Shown here in pieces: positions 41,791 to 53,442 of a stretch of 64,000 nt of DNA; position 1 is the stretch's first letter, and the number at the start of each line of letters is the position of its first letter. The notes under the pieces are model-generated. The model ran no database searches. It had not been told where the DNA came from and saw only the letters and a list, made by a program, of their open reading frames with translations. The stretch spans positions 30,242 through 94,241 of the forward strand of contig JADLHA010000032.1 of the NCBI GenBank assembly GCA_020848995.1. Reading direction: 5' to 3'. A program made the position numbers and the translations under genes. This stretch comes from Saprospiraceae bacterium (GTDB taxonomy: Bacteria > Bacteroidota > Bacteroidia > Chitinophagales > Saprospiraceae).

Positions 41791-44700
41791 ATGATCGGAG
41801 TGCTTGGAATGTGGCTGCTGCTATCCTGGCTGCAGCCCACCTTTGGAACTTCCCAGACCGCCCGGCTGTTTTGCCATAAGGTGGTCGCCTCTGCGCGGTT
41901 TCAATTTGCTGACAGCCTCGTCGTCGAATATGCATCGCTCATTGTAAGCAGGAGCGGCACGATTCCCTTTCTTTATCGCTTCGACAGCCTGAACAACACC
42001 TTGTCCTTTGACTCAGGCCCCGACAGTTTGCTGGTGTGCTACCGCGCCATTGCACTGGGTGCGGGTACGCGCTTATCCGGACGCGATACCTCCCTTCGGA
42101 CAGCTCCGCTGAAACCCGGCTATGCCCGTCTGCAGGGTCCTGTCCGGGCTACTGCCGACGACGGCAGACCGGGAATTTTGTATTCCGGCAGTTTCAGCCG
42201 CGGCCTGAGTACCGGCAACAACCAGTCTCTGGTGCTCCATTCCAAACTGAACATACAGCTGGCAGGTGATCTTGGAGAGGGCATCCGAATTTCCGGAGCA
42301 CTCTCCGACGACCAGATCCCCATCCAACCAGACGGCAACACGCGACAGATCCAGGAGTTCGACCGGCTGTTCCTGAAACTGACTGCAAAGGGGCAATCTC
42401 TTACTGCGGGTGATTTTTCGATCCGGCCTACCGAAGGCGAATTCCTGCAGTTTTTTAAAAAGAACAAAGGCGCGTCGCTCGCTACGCGATTTGAATGGAA
42501 CGGTTGGAAGCTGGAAAATCAAACGGCTGCAGCCATCTCCCGCGGCAAAACGCACCGCCTGCAACTGACGACGCGGCATGGAAACCAGGGTCCTTACCGG
42601 CTTACAGGGCGCGACGGCGAGCGATTCATCATCCTGCTGGCGGGGTCCGAGCGCGTATGGCTTGACGGAAACTTGCTGGAACGCGGAGAGCAACTGGACT
42701 ACACCATTGACTACAACCAGGCTGAGATCCGGTTTATGCCCAGGCAGCTCGTCTCTGAACAAACGCGCGTATTCGTCGAGTTCGAATACCTCGACCAAAA
42801 TTACACGCGCAGTCTGTTTGCTCACCAGGCGAAAGCCCAAAAAGGACCCTGGACCATCTATGCCAATCTATTCAGCGAGCGCGACAGCCGCCTTCCGGCT
42901 GTTCCGGAAGACCTCGACTCTGCCGATCTCCGCATGCTCGCATTGGCCGGAGACGATCTCGCGTTGGCCGTACGAACGGGCGTTAGGTCATCAGGATTGG
43001 ATTACGACGTCAACCGGGTTTACTACCGCCAACGCGATACCCAGGTGGTGGTGCAGGGGCTCCCCACCCGCTATGCCTACCTGGTTCACGATCCCTACGC
43101 CGACAGCAGCGCACTGGCGGTGAGCTTTTCAGAAGTGGCCGCCGGAATGGGCGACTACGTACTACAGCAAAGCAACGCAAACGGACGCGTTTATGCCTGG
43201 AGCGCACCGGACCCCGCCACCGGGGCCTTTCGTGGCAACTACCGCGCCGAAGTCCGCCTCATAGCTCCCGCTGCACACCTGGTCGCCAACGCTGGCTTCA
43301 GCGTTCCGGGCCGTCGCGATGCCTTGCTCTCTGCTGAATTTGCCGCTTCCTCCCGCGACCAAAACCGGCTGTCTTCCCTCGACGACGGCGACAACTCGGG
43401 GTTCGCCGCAAAACTGCTCACCCGCTCACCCGAGCTGGGCTTCCGCGCCAATGCCTTGCGACTGCAGGCCGAGGCAAGTTATCGTTTTGTTCACGCATCT
43501 TTTGCTCCCGTCCAGTCCTTCCGTCCGGTCGAATTTGTCCGCGACTGGAACCTTGCCGGCGCACCAGCCGGGGCGGAGCATCTGCCGGAACTCACCCTGC
43601 GAATGAACATCCAGGATCGCTGGAAACTGATCTACTCGGGCAGCCGCTACCTCCGCGGAAGCGCTTACGACGGGCAGCGCAACCTGGCAACCCTTCAGTT
43701 TTCAGACTCACTAACAAACGTTAGTTTTACATTTAATTCCCTGTCGGCCAAACAGCAGGATGCCCGCACCCGGTTTTTACGCCCTGTTCTGGAAGGATCC
43801 CGGCGGCTGGGAAACGGCTTCGAACTGAGTCTGCATGCTGCGCGCGAACGCCATGAACGCTTTGCTGCCGGTAGCGACAGCCTGACAGCGGAAAGTTTTT
43901 CCTTCGACCGTTTGGATGGGCGCATTCGATGGCAATCGCGCAAGGGATCCCGCATGGAGCTGCACGGAAATTACCGAAGCGACCTGAGCCCTTCAGGCAG
44001 GCAATTTTCACCAGAATTAAGTTCCTTCGAATTTGGCTGGCTGGCGGACCTTCCTAACACTCGTTCGGGTGCATGGGAACTCCGGGTTTCCGGACGCAAA
44101 CTCCAATACGCCGACCCGGCAGTCAGCGTCTCTCTCGGCAGCCTTTTCCTGCTTGGATCGGTGGATCACCGCATTCAGGGATGGAACCAGGCCCTGCGCC
44201 TACGCAATTTCTATGCACTCAACAGCGGCTCCGAGCCGCGGCAGGAATTTGCGTTTGAGGAGCGGAAACCGGGAGAAGGCGACTTCATTTACGTCGATTT
44301 CAACCAGGACGGCGCACGCCAGCAGTTTGAATACGTTTACGCTCCCGACATCGATACCGCCCGCTATGTCCGCTTCCAGTTGTTCAATTCCGAATACATC
44401 CAGGTCCACCAGGCAAGCTGGAACCAGGTCCTCCAAATTGATCTGCGCGAATTCGGAGCCGAGGGCTGCAGGCTTTGCCGGATGCTGAGGCCCCTGTCAC
44501 TGGAATCGACGGTGCGCTTCACGACCAAGCTCGGAGAGGAAACTGCCTGGGAATCGCGACTCAACCCGCTATACTTCGCGTTCAGGCCGGAGCGCAGCAT
44601 TGCCTACCAATCGTTCGTCCGGCAGACCCTGTATTTCCAGAGGGGCCATCCGGTTTTTGAATTCCAGATCGGACTCGACCACTCTGGGCACAAGGTATCG

Positions 44701-45249
44701 CTCACTTCCGGGGCAGAGGAGCGAAAAAGCCTGAGGCCGCATTTCCGGATGCGGGTCCGCGCATTCAACACCACCGATCTTACCCTCGACGTCGAGCAAC
44801 AATTCGAATCGCGCACGGCGCAGCTGTCTCCCGATCAGGATTACCGCCTTTTTACCAGGGCCCTGCAACCCGGAGTGCTGTGGCAGCCTTCGCAACATCT
44901 CCGCATGGAGGTCCGCACCGGGATGCGATGGGTCGATGATCTGCTGCACGGAGGCGAAGGAAGCCTACTCAAAACCCTTAGCCTGGAAACGGCCCTGTCC
45001 CTGTCACCTGGCATTTCCCTTCGGTGGCAGACTGCTTACCTGCATGCCCGTTATGCCGGAAATACCGGAGAGCTTGCAGCTTTTCACATTCTCCAGGGAT
45101 TCAGAAACGGCGACAATTTCTCCTGGGAACTCCAGGCCGATGCGCGCCTCAGCGCCCTGATCACCCTGCAACTGGGCTACAACGGGCGCAAAGCTGCCCA
45201 AGCAGCTTCACTCCATACCGGGAGGATGCAGCTTCGCGCAAATTTTTGA
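41791..45249 (+). CDS. Giant outer-membrane beta-barrel-like protein of unknown function
   Basis: 1152 residues from ATG 41791, where a signal peptide begins (MIGVLGMWLLLSWLQPTFGT); upstream in-frame codons to 41638 lack one. After an N-terminal region (LDGNLLERGEQLDYTIDY, AEIRFMPRQLVSEQTRVFVEFEY) the chain is made of alternating amphipathic strands rich in Arg, Tyr and Trp, ending in MQLRANF with a C-terminal Phe as expected for an outer-membrane barrel. Similar long proteins are conserved in Bacteroidota without assigned function. A copy of CTAACAAACGTT lies inside at 43711-43722. Confidence 0.75.
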   Translation: MIGVLGMWLLLSWLQPTFGTSQTARLFCHKVVASARFQFADSLVVEYASLIVSRSGTIPFLYRFDSLNNTLSFDSGPDSLLVCYRAIALGAGTRLSGRDTSLRTAPLKPGYARLQGPVRATADDGRPGILYSGSFSRGLSTGNNQSLVLHSKLNIQLAGDLGEGIRISGALSDDQIPIQPDGNTRQIQEFDRLFLKLTAKGQSLTAGDFSIRPTEGEFLQFFKKNKGASLATRFEWNGWKLENQTAAAISRGKTHRLQLTTRHGNQGPYRLTGRDGERFIILLAGSERVWLDGNLLERGEQLDYTIDYNQAEIRFMPRQLVSEQTRVFVEFEYLDQNYTRSLFAHQAKAQKGPWTIYANLFSERDSRLPAVPEDLDSADLRMLALAGDDLALAVRTGVRSSGLDYDVNRVYYRQRDTQVVVQGLPTRYAYLVHDPYADSSALAVSFSEVAAGMGDYVLQQSNANGRVYAWSAPDPATGAFRGNYRAEVRLIAPAAHLVANAGFSVPGRRDALLSAEFAASSRDQNRLSSLDDGDNSGFAAKLLTRSPELGFRANALRLQAEASYRFVHASFAPVQSFRPVEFVRDWNLAGAPAGAEHLPELTLRMNIQDRWKLIYSGSRYLRGSAYDGQRNLATLQFSDSLTNVSFTFNSLSAKQQDARTRFLRPVLEGSRRLGNGFELSLHAARERHERFAAGSDSLTAESFSFDRLDGRIRWQSRKGSRMELHGNYRSDLSPSGRQFSPELSSFEFGWLADLPNTRSGAWELRVSGRKLQYADPAVSVSLGSLFLLGSVDHRIQGWNQALRLRNFYALNSGSEPRQEFAFEERKPGEGDFIYVDFNQDGARQQFEYVYAPDIDTARYVRFQLFNSEYIQVHQASWNQVLQIDLREFGAEGCRLCRMLRPLSLESTVRFTTKLGEETAWESRLNPLYFAFRPERSIAYQSFVRQTLYFQRGHPVFEFQIGLDHSGHKVSLTSGAEERKSLRPHFRMRVRAFNTTDLTLDVEQQFESRTAQLSPDQDYRLFTRALQPGVLWQPSQHLRMEVRTGMRWVDDLLHGGEGSLLKTLSLETALSLSPGISLRWQTAYLHARYAGNTGELAAFHILQGFRNGDNFSWELQADARLSALITLQLGYNGRKAAQAASLHTGRMQLRANF

Positions 45250-45335
45250 AAACCGGACGCCCCCAAAACAATTGCCTGTTACTCACGTTAGTCGGAGGCG
45301 TACAGGGCCTTCGGCGGCTTTCGTCCGAAGGGCAT

Positions 45336-45343
45336 TATCTTTG
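45336..45343 (+). promoter_or_regulatory. Candidate -7 promoter box of moxR
   Basis: TATCTTTG matches TAnnTTTG and lies 26 bp before the ATG at 45369. A GC-rich hairpin-like stretch (45305-45333) precedes it and may end the upstream transcript. Confidence 0.4.
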
Positions 45344-45368
45344 CCCCTCCTAAATAACACAGCCAAAT

Positions 45369-46331
<963 letters not shown>

Positions 46332-46610
46332 TGGGGGCAGTAGTTCACCCACCGCTTACCGGGGTACGCCCCCAAAATTTTTATGATTCCCTGTTTCGCA
46401 GGAAGATGATTGGCTCGCCTGCAACCTGCCCGCAACCCTTCAGGAAGGCACCCGGTTTTCGATCATGTAGCAAAAATAAATCAGATCATCGGGAGATAAA
46501 AAGGGAGTTTCAATCAGGTCTCGCAGATCTGCGCATCTAAAATACTGAGCACCTATCCGCGATCATCCGCGGACAAAACACATAAGGTCTTCTCGCAGCT
46601 TGTAACAGAC

Positions 46611-47255
46611 TTACTTTTTCTTTTGGTAGGGAAAATTCTTTGACGCGCTGCGCATCAGCGAGCGGCTGAGTTTTTCGGCGCTGCTTCCCACGCTGCCCTC
46701 GGCCTGCCAGTCGTATTTCCACAGCAACTCTCCCCGACTGTGCTCGTGCAGCACGAGGTTTGCGCTTACCTCGTTGGTGGTACCCCATACGCCAAATAGC
46801 AATCCGATGGCCACGGCACCCCCCTCCGACATGGGCCGTGACAAATTCACTTTTCCGCTGAGCACCGCATCGACATCCAGCAAACGGCAAAGATCTTCGC
46901 GGGTTTTGTCACGGATCGTCCCGTATTCCACACCCTTCTCTCGAAGCAGCGCATTCGTTTTGTCGATGTCCTGGAAACGGACGGTGAATTTTTTCTTGCT
47001 GAGCTCCTGCAACAGGTACCCATAGGCGTGACCCTGAATGGAGTAGCTCGTCTTCTTCTCGTCTTCGCGAACCATTTCCGCAGTCACGTTCTTGGGCAGG
47101 TTCCTGCTGTCAATCTGCACATTAAAAGGAAGGATGGCCACCAGTTTGTGCCGCGAGGTGAGCTTGTCAAAATCCGGACTTTTATATACAGACGGGGCAC
47201 AAGCAACCATCATGCCGGAAAAAGCAAAAAAGACAAACAAATGGAACTTTGACAT
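46611..47255 (-). CDS. Outer-membrane-type lipoprotein of unknown function
   Basis: 214 residues from ATG 47255. Lipoprotein signal MSKFHLFVFFAFSGMMVAC with the lipobox cysteine at 19. The mature part has VAILPFNVQIDSRNLP, LSKKKFTVRFQDIDKTNALL, REDLCRLLDVDAVLSGKVN and WKYDWQAEGSV, the CsgG/TolB-like alpha/beta pattern seen in lipoproteins of the GNA1162/DUF799 kind. The frame reads further upstream to 47420, but those codons enter the MITE-like element. A periplasm-facing assembly or stress role is possible; not established. Confidence 0.7.
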   Translation of the reverse strand: MSKFHLFVFFAFSGMMVACAPSVYKSPDFDKLTSRHKLVAILPFNVQIDSRNLPKNVTAEMVREDEKKTSYSIQGHAYGYLLQELSKKKFTVRFQDIDKTNALLREKGVEYGTIRDKTREDLCRLLDVDAVLSGKVNLSRPMSEGGAVAIGLLFGVWGTTNEVSANLVLHEHSRGELLWKYDWQAEGSVGSSAEKLSRSLMRSASKNFPYQKKK

Positions 47256-47312
47256 TGGTATTTTTGTTGGTATCAAGTTTAATAAATATTTCCCGGAAGT
47301 AAGTTTCACAAA

Positions 47313-47507
47313 ATTAAGGGTACCTCGAATAACCCAGTTTTGATGCCAGAATGAATTTAGCAAAACAAGACGAGGCGCAGCGAAGGAAGCTATGTGGAAC
47401 GATAACTGACTGAGCTGCAACGAAGTATTGTGAAGCTAAATTCATTGAGTGGGTAAGCCTGTGCGGTCTGACTGGCGCAATAGTGGGTTATTCGAGGTGC
47501 CCTTAAG
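47313..47507. mobile_element. MITE-like element, copy B (about 195 bp)
   Basis: Left end TTAAGGGTACCTCGAATAAC and right end GTTATTCGAGGTGCCCTTAA are inverted repeats of about 24 bp with few mismatches, both bordered by TTAA. The interior matches copy A (30181-30371). It lies in the short gap between the lipoprotein and the four-helix membrane protein genes. Confidence 0.75.
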
Positions 47508-47533
47508 CATTGGGCCGCAGGTGCCAAACGCCC

Positions 47534-47941
47534 TTATTCTGCTGGGCGGAACTTCCAGAGCGAAGCACCCATCCATACGACCGAGGCTGTCATGCAAATT
47601 GCTCCGACCAAGACCAGCAGCGGCGGCATGCCGAAATAGACTTCCATCAAAATTCCGATGGGCATGAGCAGCCCCGCCAGCGCCAAACCGGAAATGACAT
47701 TGGCCCTTTTGATCCCGGATTCAAAACGGATGAGGAGGTAGCCCATCACCACGTTGAGAAATGCAAACAGGTTGCCGTGTACATGCGCCAGGCGAGATTC
47801 AAAATGCTTGCCAGAAGAATAGGAATTGATCCACGCCTCTTTGTCCGGAGCAAAATCCCTCAGGTAGATCAGCAGAAAACCGTAGAGCATAAAAAAGCCC
47901 ATGGTAAAAAAACCTACTGCCATGTTTTTATATCCGTTCAT
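47534..47941 (-). CDS. Small four-helix membrane protein with conserved histidines
   Basis: 135 residues. Four hydrophobic helices: AVGFFTMGFFMLYGFLLIY, HGNLFAFLNVVMGYLLI, VISGLALAGLLMPIGILM and LLVLVGAICMTASVVWMG. RLAHVHGN at the start of helix 2 suggests heme or metal binding. The topology vaguely recalls small heme-b membrane isomerases such as styrene-oxide isomerase, but the similarity is too weak to name it. Confidence 0.55.
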   Translation of the reverse strand: MNGYKNMAVGFFTMGFFMLYGFLLIYLRDFAPDKEAWINSYSSGKHFESRLAHVHGNLFAFLNVVMGYLLIRFESGIKRANVISGLALAGLLMPIGILMEVYFGMPPLLVLVGAICMTASVVWMGASLWKFRPAE

Positions 47942-48048
47942 ATTCGATGAATTTTGATTTGGCCTTCCAGAATGATAAATATACGATCATTGCAGCAGCC
48001 ATTCGCCATCTGAAACCAAAAAACTTGCTTCCCCAAATCGCGGCCTTA

Positions 48049-49461
48049 TCATCGGGCGATCACCAGCCGGCTTCGGGCCAGGATGGCATTCCCCTCCAAC
48101 CACTGAAGTTGGTATATGCCCAGGGGCAGCCGGTCCAGTTCAAGTGCTCTGCTGCCGCGATCCAGATGCTTCCACTCCTTCGCGGTCCTTCCCAAACCGT
48201 CGACCAGCCGAAGGATTCCGTTGGCAGGGGTTCCGGAAATATATACCGAAGCAGCTTCTCCTGCCGGATTGGGATACGGTGAGAAGCGGTTTGCCGGAAA
48301 ATCATCCGGAGAAGATGCGCCAACCGTGCGCTCCCATCTGAGCAACTGCAATCCTCCGTGCGTGGAAATAAATGGAAATCCAGGCGTACGAACGTTCGTT
48401 AGCGCTATGGTGTTTCCCAAAACATCCACTCCCCAGGTACCGGTACTGTCGTCAGGAGCGCCCCACTGTCCTGTGATCCGGGGCTGCACTTCCTCTATGC
48501 TTAAAACCTGGGTGTCGCCGCCCGATAAAAATAGCGCTCCCGCTTCGGGGCTGTAGACGATCTCGTTGCAATGCCCGGGGCTGCCGTTCCACGATCCCAG
48601 AGGCAGAGGCTGGCTGGTGCAGCTCCACGGATTGATCCAGGCGAGCTGCTTCATGTCGGAAGGATCGGAGACATCCACGACTTCAATCCCGCAAAAGTCC
48701 ATTGCACAAAACGCCCGCTGGCCCACCCTGCACACATGGTTGCAAAAAATGGTAGCTTCGGCGTCAATGTTGGCTGCCGCATATTTTCCGGTCTCTGTTG
48801 GGTGCAATGGGTCGGATACGTCGATGGCGCGAAGGCCTCCGTTGTCGTAGGCCACGAGCAGCAAATCATGCTGCAGCGAAAGTCCGCGCGCGTGATAGCT
48901 GTGTTTTTTGCTTCCAAAAAACGGATCTGGAACGATGCTGGAAACAAAACGGATAGGGGCTCCGCGCCCGATGTTGAGTATGACCACTCCATGTTCCATG
49001 GCGCCCAGGTAGGCGTAGTCCCCCTGCACGACGACGGTACTGCTCCCCCGGTCAAACGCCGCGCTGTCCCAGCGGCTGATCATCTGCGGATTTTGAGGCT
49101 GGCTCACGTCGAGTATGGCCAGACCCGCCCGTTCAGTGACGCCCGTAAATTCTCCGAGGGAAACGTAAAGGGTCTGCTCCCGCTGGGTGAGGCCCGTTGC
49201 GCGCAGGCCTCCCAAAGCAGCAACCGATACGGTGTCGACGGGGAGCGGATCCATGGGCTCGGAAACATCGAAGACCACAACGCCCAATTGTTTGGTGGCC
49301 ATATAAACATAAGGTCTTCCCATGCGGTCGATCAAAGGCGTGTATCCGGAGTAAGGCCACGAAAACTGAAAATTGCCCATTGGATTGAAGACAATCCCGT
49401 CAACTGGTTGCGCCATGCATTCGACCGCCATCATACAAACGGCAACCCGCAGGATTCGCAT
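48049..49461 (-). CDS. Secreted LVIVD-repeat beta-propeller protein with T9SS sorting domain
   Basis: 470 residues from ATG 49461 (MRILRVAVCMMAVECMAQ, signal peptide); ATG 49479 is possible. Repeats of the form V-x-x-x-D-V-S-x-P-x-x-P occur at about 45-residue steps (VVVFDVSEPMDPLPV, LAILDVSQPQNPQ, LRAIDVSDPLHPTETG, VEVVDVSDPSDMKQL), the LVIVD propeller. The C-terminal 80 residues are a T9SS sorting domain (FSPYPNPAGEAASVYIS, then LPLGIYQLQWL). The gene carries a CGAACGTTCGTTAG motif at 48389-48402. Ligand unknown. Confidence 0.85.
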   Translation of the reverse strand: MRILRVAVCMMAVECMAQPVDGIVFNPMGNFQFSWPYSGYTPLIDRMGRPYVYMATKQLGVVVFDVSEPMDPLPVDTVSVAALGGLRATGLTQREQTLYVSLGEFTGVTERAGLAILDVSQPQNPQMISRWDSAAFDRGSSTVVVQGDYAYLGAMEHGVVILNIGRGAPIRFVSSIVPDPFFGSKKHSYHARGLSLQHDLLLVAYDNGGLRAIDVSDPLHPTETGKYAAANIDAEATIFCNHVCRVGQRAFCAMDFCGIEVVDVSDPSDMKQLAWINPWSCTSQPLPLGSWNGSPGHCNEIVYSPEAGALFLSGGDTQVLSIEEVQPRITGQWGAPDDSTGTWGVDVLGNTIALTNVRTPGFPFISTHGGLQLLRWERTVGASSPDDFPANRFSPYPNPAGEAASVYISGTPANGILRLVDGLGRTAKEWKHLDRGSRALELDRLPLGIYQLQWLEGNAILARSRLVIAR

Positions 49462-49530
49462 TACAGCGTTCAAGGTCATGATTTACAACAACGTGCCCGA
49501 ACGAACCAAGGCAAATGGCTGTACAAAAAA

Positions 49531-51543
49531 TCAATCGCGTGTGGCAACGCGGTAAAGCATTATGGCCAGTGCTGCGAAGAAACCCACACCGAGCAGCTGA
49601 TAAAATCCTTCGCCGAGGTTATGTCCGATAATGGGCTCAAGGGAAAGTCTCTTCAACCCGTTTGCAACATTTTCGTTGACGTTGAGCAGGGCTACGACGA
49701 CGCCTGACAGGGCGCCACCTGCGACCAGGCCTGTCGCAAAAAGGGCTCCCTTTCCGAGGTCGTCGTTTTCGCGCACGCCCTTGCGGCGTTCCAGTTGCCA
49801 ATCGACCACGCCTTTAATGGCCCCACCGATGAAGATCGGCAAAGTGGTGGCCAGGGGCAGGTAAGCACCTACGGCAAACGACAGCGATTTGATGCCGCAC
49901 AACTCCAGAACCAGAGCCAGGAATACCCCGGCAATGACAAACTGCCAGTCGAGGTTGAACGAAAGTATGCCTTTGATCAGCGTGGCCATCAGCGTAGCTT
50001 GTGGCGCATTGTATTTTTCACCAATGGCGTGTTCGATGCCCTGAGCCAACATGGCAGAATCGGGTGTGTCGAGCAGCTTGACGGTCCAACCGATGACCAC
50101 CGAAGAAAAGATGGCTCCAAAGAAGAGCGCCAATTGCTGGTACCTCGGTGTCGCACCGACGATGTAGCCCGTCTTGAGATCCTGCGACGTGGCGCCGGCG
50201 TTGGCAGCAGCGATGCAGATCATTCCGCCGACCACAAGGGCCATGGGCTCATATACTTTTCCCGACCATCCCACGCCGATGAATACCAGGCAGGTGGCCA
50301 TGATGGTGGCGATGGTCATGCCCGATATCGGGTTGTTGGAAGATCCGATGATGCCAACGATGCGCGACGACACCGTAACAAAGAAAGCGCCGAAGATGAC
50401 GACCAGCAATCCGACGAGCAACTTGGAGATGATCCCCTGCCCCGGAATGATTGGCAGCAAAGCCACGAGCAATACCAGAGCCAGGCTTCCGTACAGAACG
50501 ACTTTAATGTTGAGGTCGCGGTCAGTTCTGGCAACGCTTTGGTCTCCCTTAAGCTGGACGGCACCGATCGACTCTTTGAAAGAGCTGACGATGGTGGGGA
50601 TGGTCTTGAGCAGGGTGATGAAACCGCCTGCCGCCACAGCACCCGCGCCGATCTGGCGAATGTATGCGCGATAGATTACTTCAGCGGTATCGCCAAAAGT
50701 CCGCGTCGTTTCGTCCCATCCGAACCGGGCTGGGTTGAAGCCGAGCTTGACTGCCTGAGCGTAGATCACGTCTCCGGGGACGAGCGTTGCCAGCAGCGGG
50801 ATGAGTACAAAAGAACTGAGTACACCACCCGCAACCAGCACACCTGCAATGCGAGGGCCAATGATGTAACCCACGCCCAGGTACTCCGGAGTGATCTCTC
50901 CGCTGATGCGGCCCGCCGGCCAGAATTTATTCGTCAGCGAGGTCACGTATCCGGGAACCTCGGCAATCAGGTGAAAGACTTTTTGCATCATGGCATACAG
51001 CACGGCGACTCCCAGCCCGAGGTAAGCCGTTTTGGCAAAGTCGCCCCCGCGCTCACCGGCAACGAGCACACTTGCGCAGGCGGTGCCCTCCGGATAAGGC
51101 AGCGCGCCATGCTCCTTCACGATGAGGGATCGCCGCAAGGGGATCATCATCAGCGTACCCAGGATGCCTCCCAGCACGGCCAGGGTGAAAATGGTCCAAT
51201 AATTGAACGAATCGATGCCGTTGCTCTCTGCCGATAAAAACAGGAATCCCGGCAAAGTAAACACGACGCCGGCTGCGATGGACTCTCCGGCAGAACCCGT
51301 CGTCTGGATGATGTTGTTTTCCAGTATCGTGGTCTTAAAAAATTTCCTTCCCAGCGATATGGCCAGTACGGCGATGGGGATGGATGCCGAAACGGTAAGG
51401 CCCGCCTTGAGCGCCAGGTATACCGTGGCTGCGCCAAAGAGGATGCCGAAAAAGATTCCGATGATGATGGCCTTAACCGAAAATTCGCGCACCGATTCTT
51501 CGGCGGCAACGTAGGGTTTGAAATTGGTAGCCGGGTTTTCCAT
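49531..51543 (-). CDS. OPT-family oligopeptide transporter
   Basis: 670 residues with about 16 transmembrane segments. Family landmarks: AATVYLALKAGLTVSASIP, PEGTACASVLVAGE, the NPISGMTIATIM helix hairpin and ATSQDLKTGYIVGATPR. OPT proteins import oligopeptides or metal chelates driven by protons. The neighbouring POT transporter and M28 peptidase fit a peptide-use cluster. A near-perfect palindromic CTTACAAACGTTTGTTAG site lies 68-85 bp upstream. Confidence 0.92.
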   Translation of the reverse strand: MENPATNFKPYVAAEESVREFSVKAIIIGIFFGILFGAATVYLALKAGLTVSASIPIAVLAISLGRKFFKTTILENNIIQTTGSAGESIAAGVVFTLPGFLFLSAESNGIDSFNYWTIFTLAVLGGILGTLMMIPLRRSLIVKEHGALPYPEGTACASVLVAGERGGDFAKTAYLGLGVAVLYAMMQKVFHLIAEVPGYVTSLTNKFWPAGRISGEITPEYLGVGYIIGPRIAGVLVAGGVLSSFVLIPLLATLVPGDVIYAQAVKLGFNPARFGWDETTRTFGDTAEVIYRAYIRQIGAGAVAAGGFITLLKTIPTIVSSFKESIGAVQLKGDQSVARTDRDLNIKVVLYGSLALVLLVALLPIIPGQGIISKLLVGLLVVIFGAFFVTVSSRIVGIIGSSNNPISGMTIATIMATCLVFIGVGWSGKVYEPMALVVGGMICIAAANAGATSQDLKTGYIVGATPRYQQLALFFGAIFSSVVIGWTVKLLDTPDSAMLAQGIEHAIGEKYNAPQATLMATLIKGILSFNLDWQFVIAGVFLALVLELCGIKSLSFAVGAYLPLATTLPIFIGGAIKGVVDWQLERRKGVRENDDLGKGALFATGLVAGGALSGVVVALLNVNENVANGLKRLSLEPIIGHNLGEGFYQLLGVGFFAALAIMLYRVATRD

Positions 51544-51610
51544 TTTTTGGTCTTTACATCACGCGGTGAAGACGAATTTCCTCCCGCCGCCAATGATCAC
51601 TTTTCAAATA

Positions 51611-51628
51611 CTTACAAACGTTTGTTAG
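51611..51628. promoter_or_regulatory. Palindromic TetR-type operator candidate upstream of the OPT gene
   Basis: CTTACAAACGTTTGTTAG, an 18-bp palindrome with one mismatch, contains the recurring 12-mer on the minus strand (51617-51628). It is intergenic, between the POT stop and the OPT start, and is the most symmetric copy in the window. Confidence 0.5.
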
Positions 51629-51649
51629 TTAAGTTGAACCGGTAGGTCT

Positions 51650-53149
<1,500 letters not shown>

Positions 53150-53442
53150 TCGTTTTGTCTGATTTATTTGCTGAAGGGGTCCTCCCGGCAAGTTCCCATC
53201 GCGCCAGGACGTCCTCTACGGGTTTAGCGCCAAATGGGGTGGCGAGAATTCCCTCTGTTCATTTTGGCATCATTCGAAATGTCAGATGTGCCCTAAATAT
53301 AAGGGGAATCCTCACATTGGCCTGACAGTGTTCAAAAAAATGGAAAAAGCTCACCAATGGGGCTGAGAAAACCCGTCAAAGGGCTTCAACAGGGCAGGTA
53401 ATCACTCCGCAATGGAGGTGGATCCGCAGGTGGCAGCCAGGG

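Noticed and set aside
44053..44064. TAACACTCGTTC and TCGTTCGTTCAC (near 54943) as further operator copies
   Set aside because: They match the 12-mer only partly and lie in coding sequence, so they were not counted.
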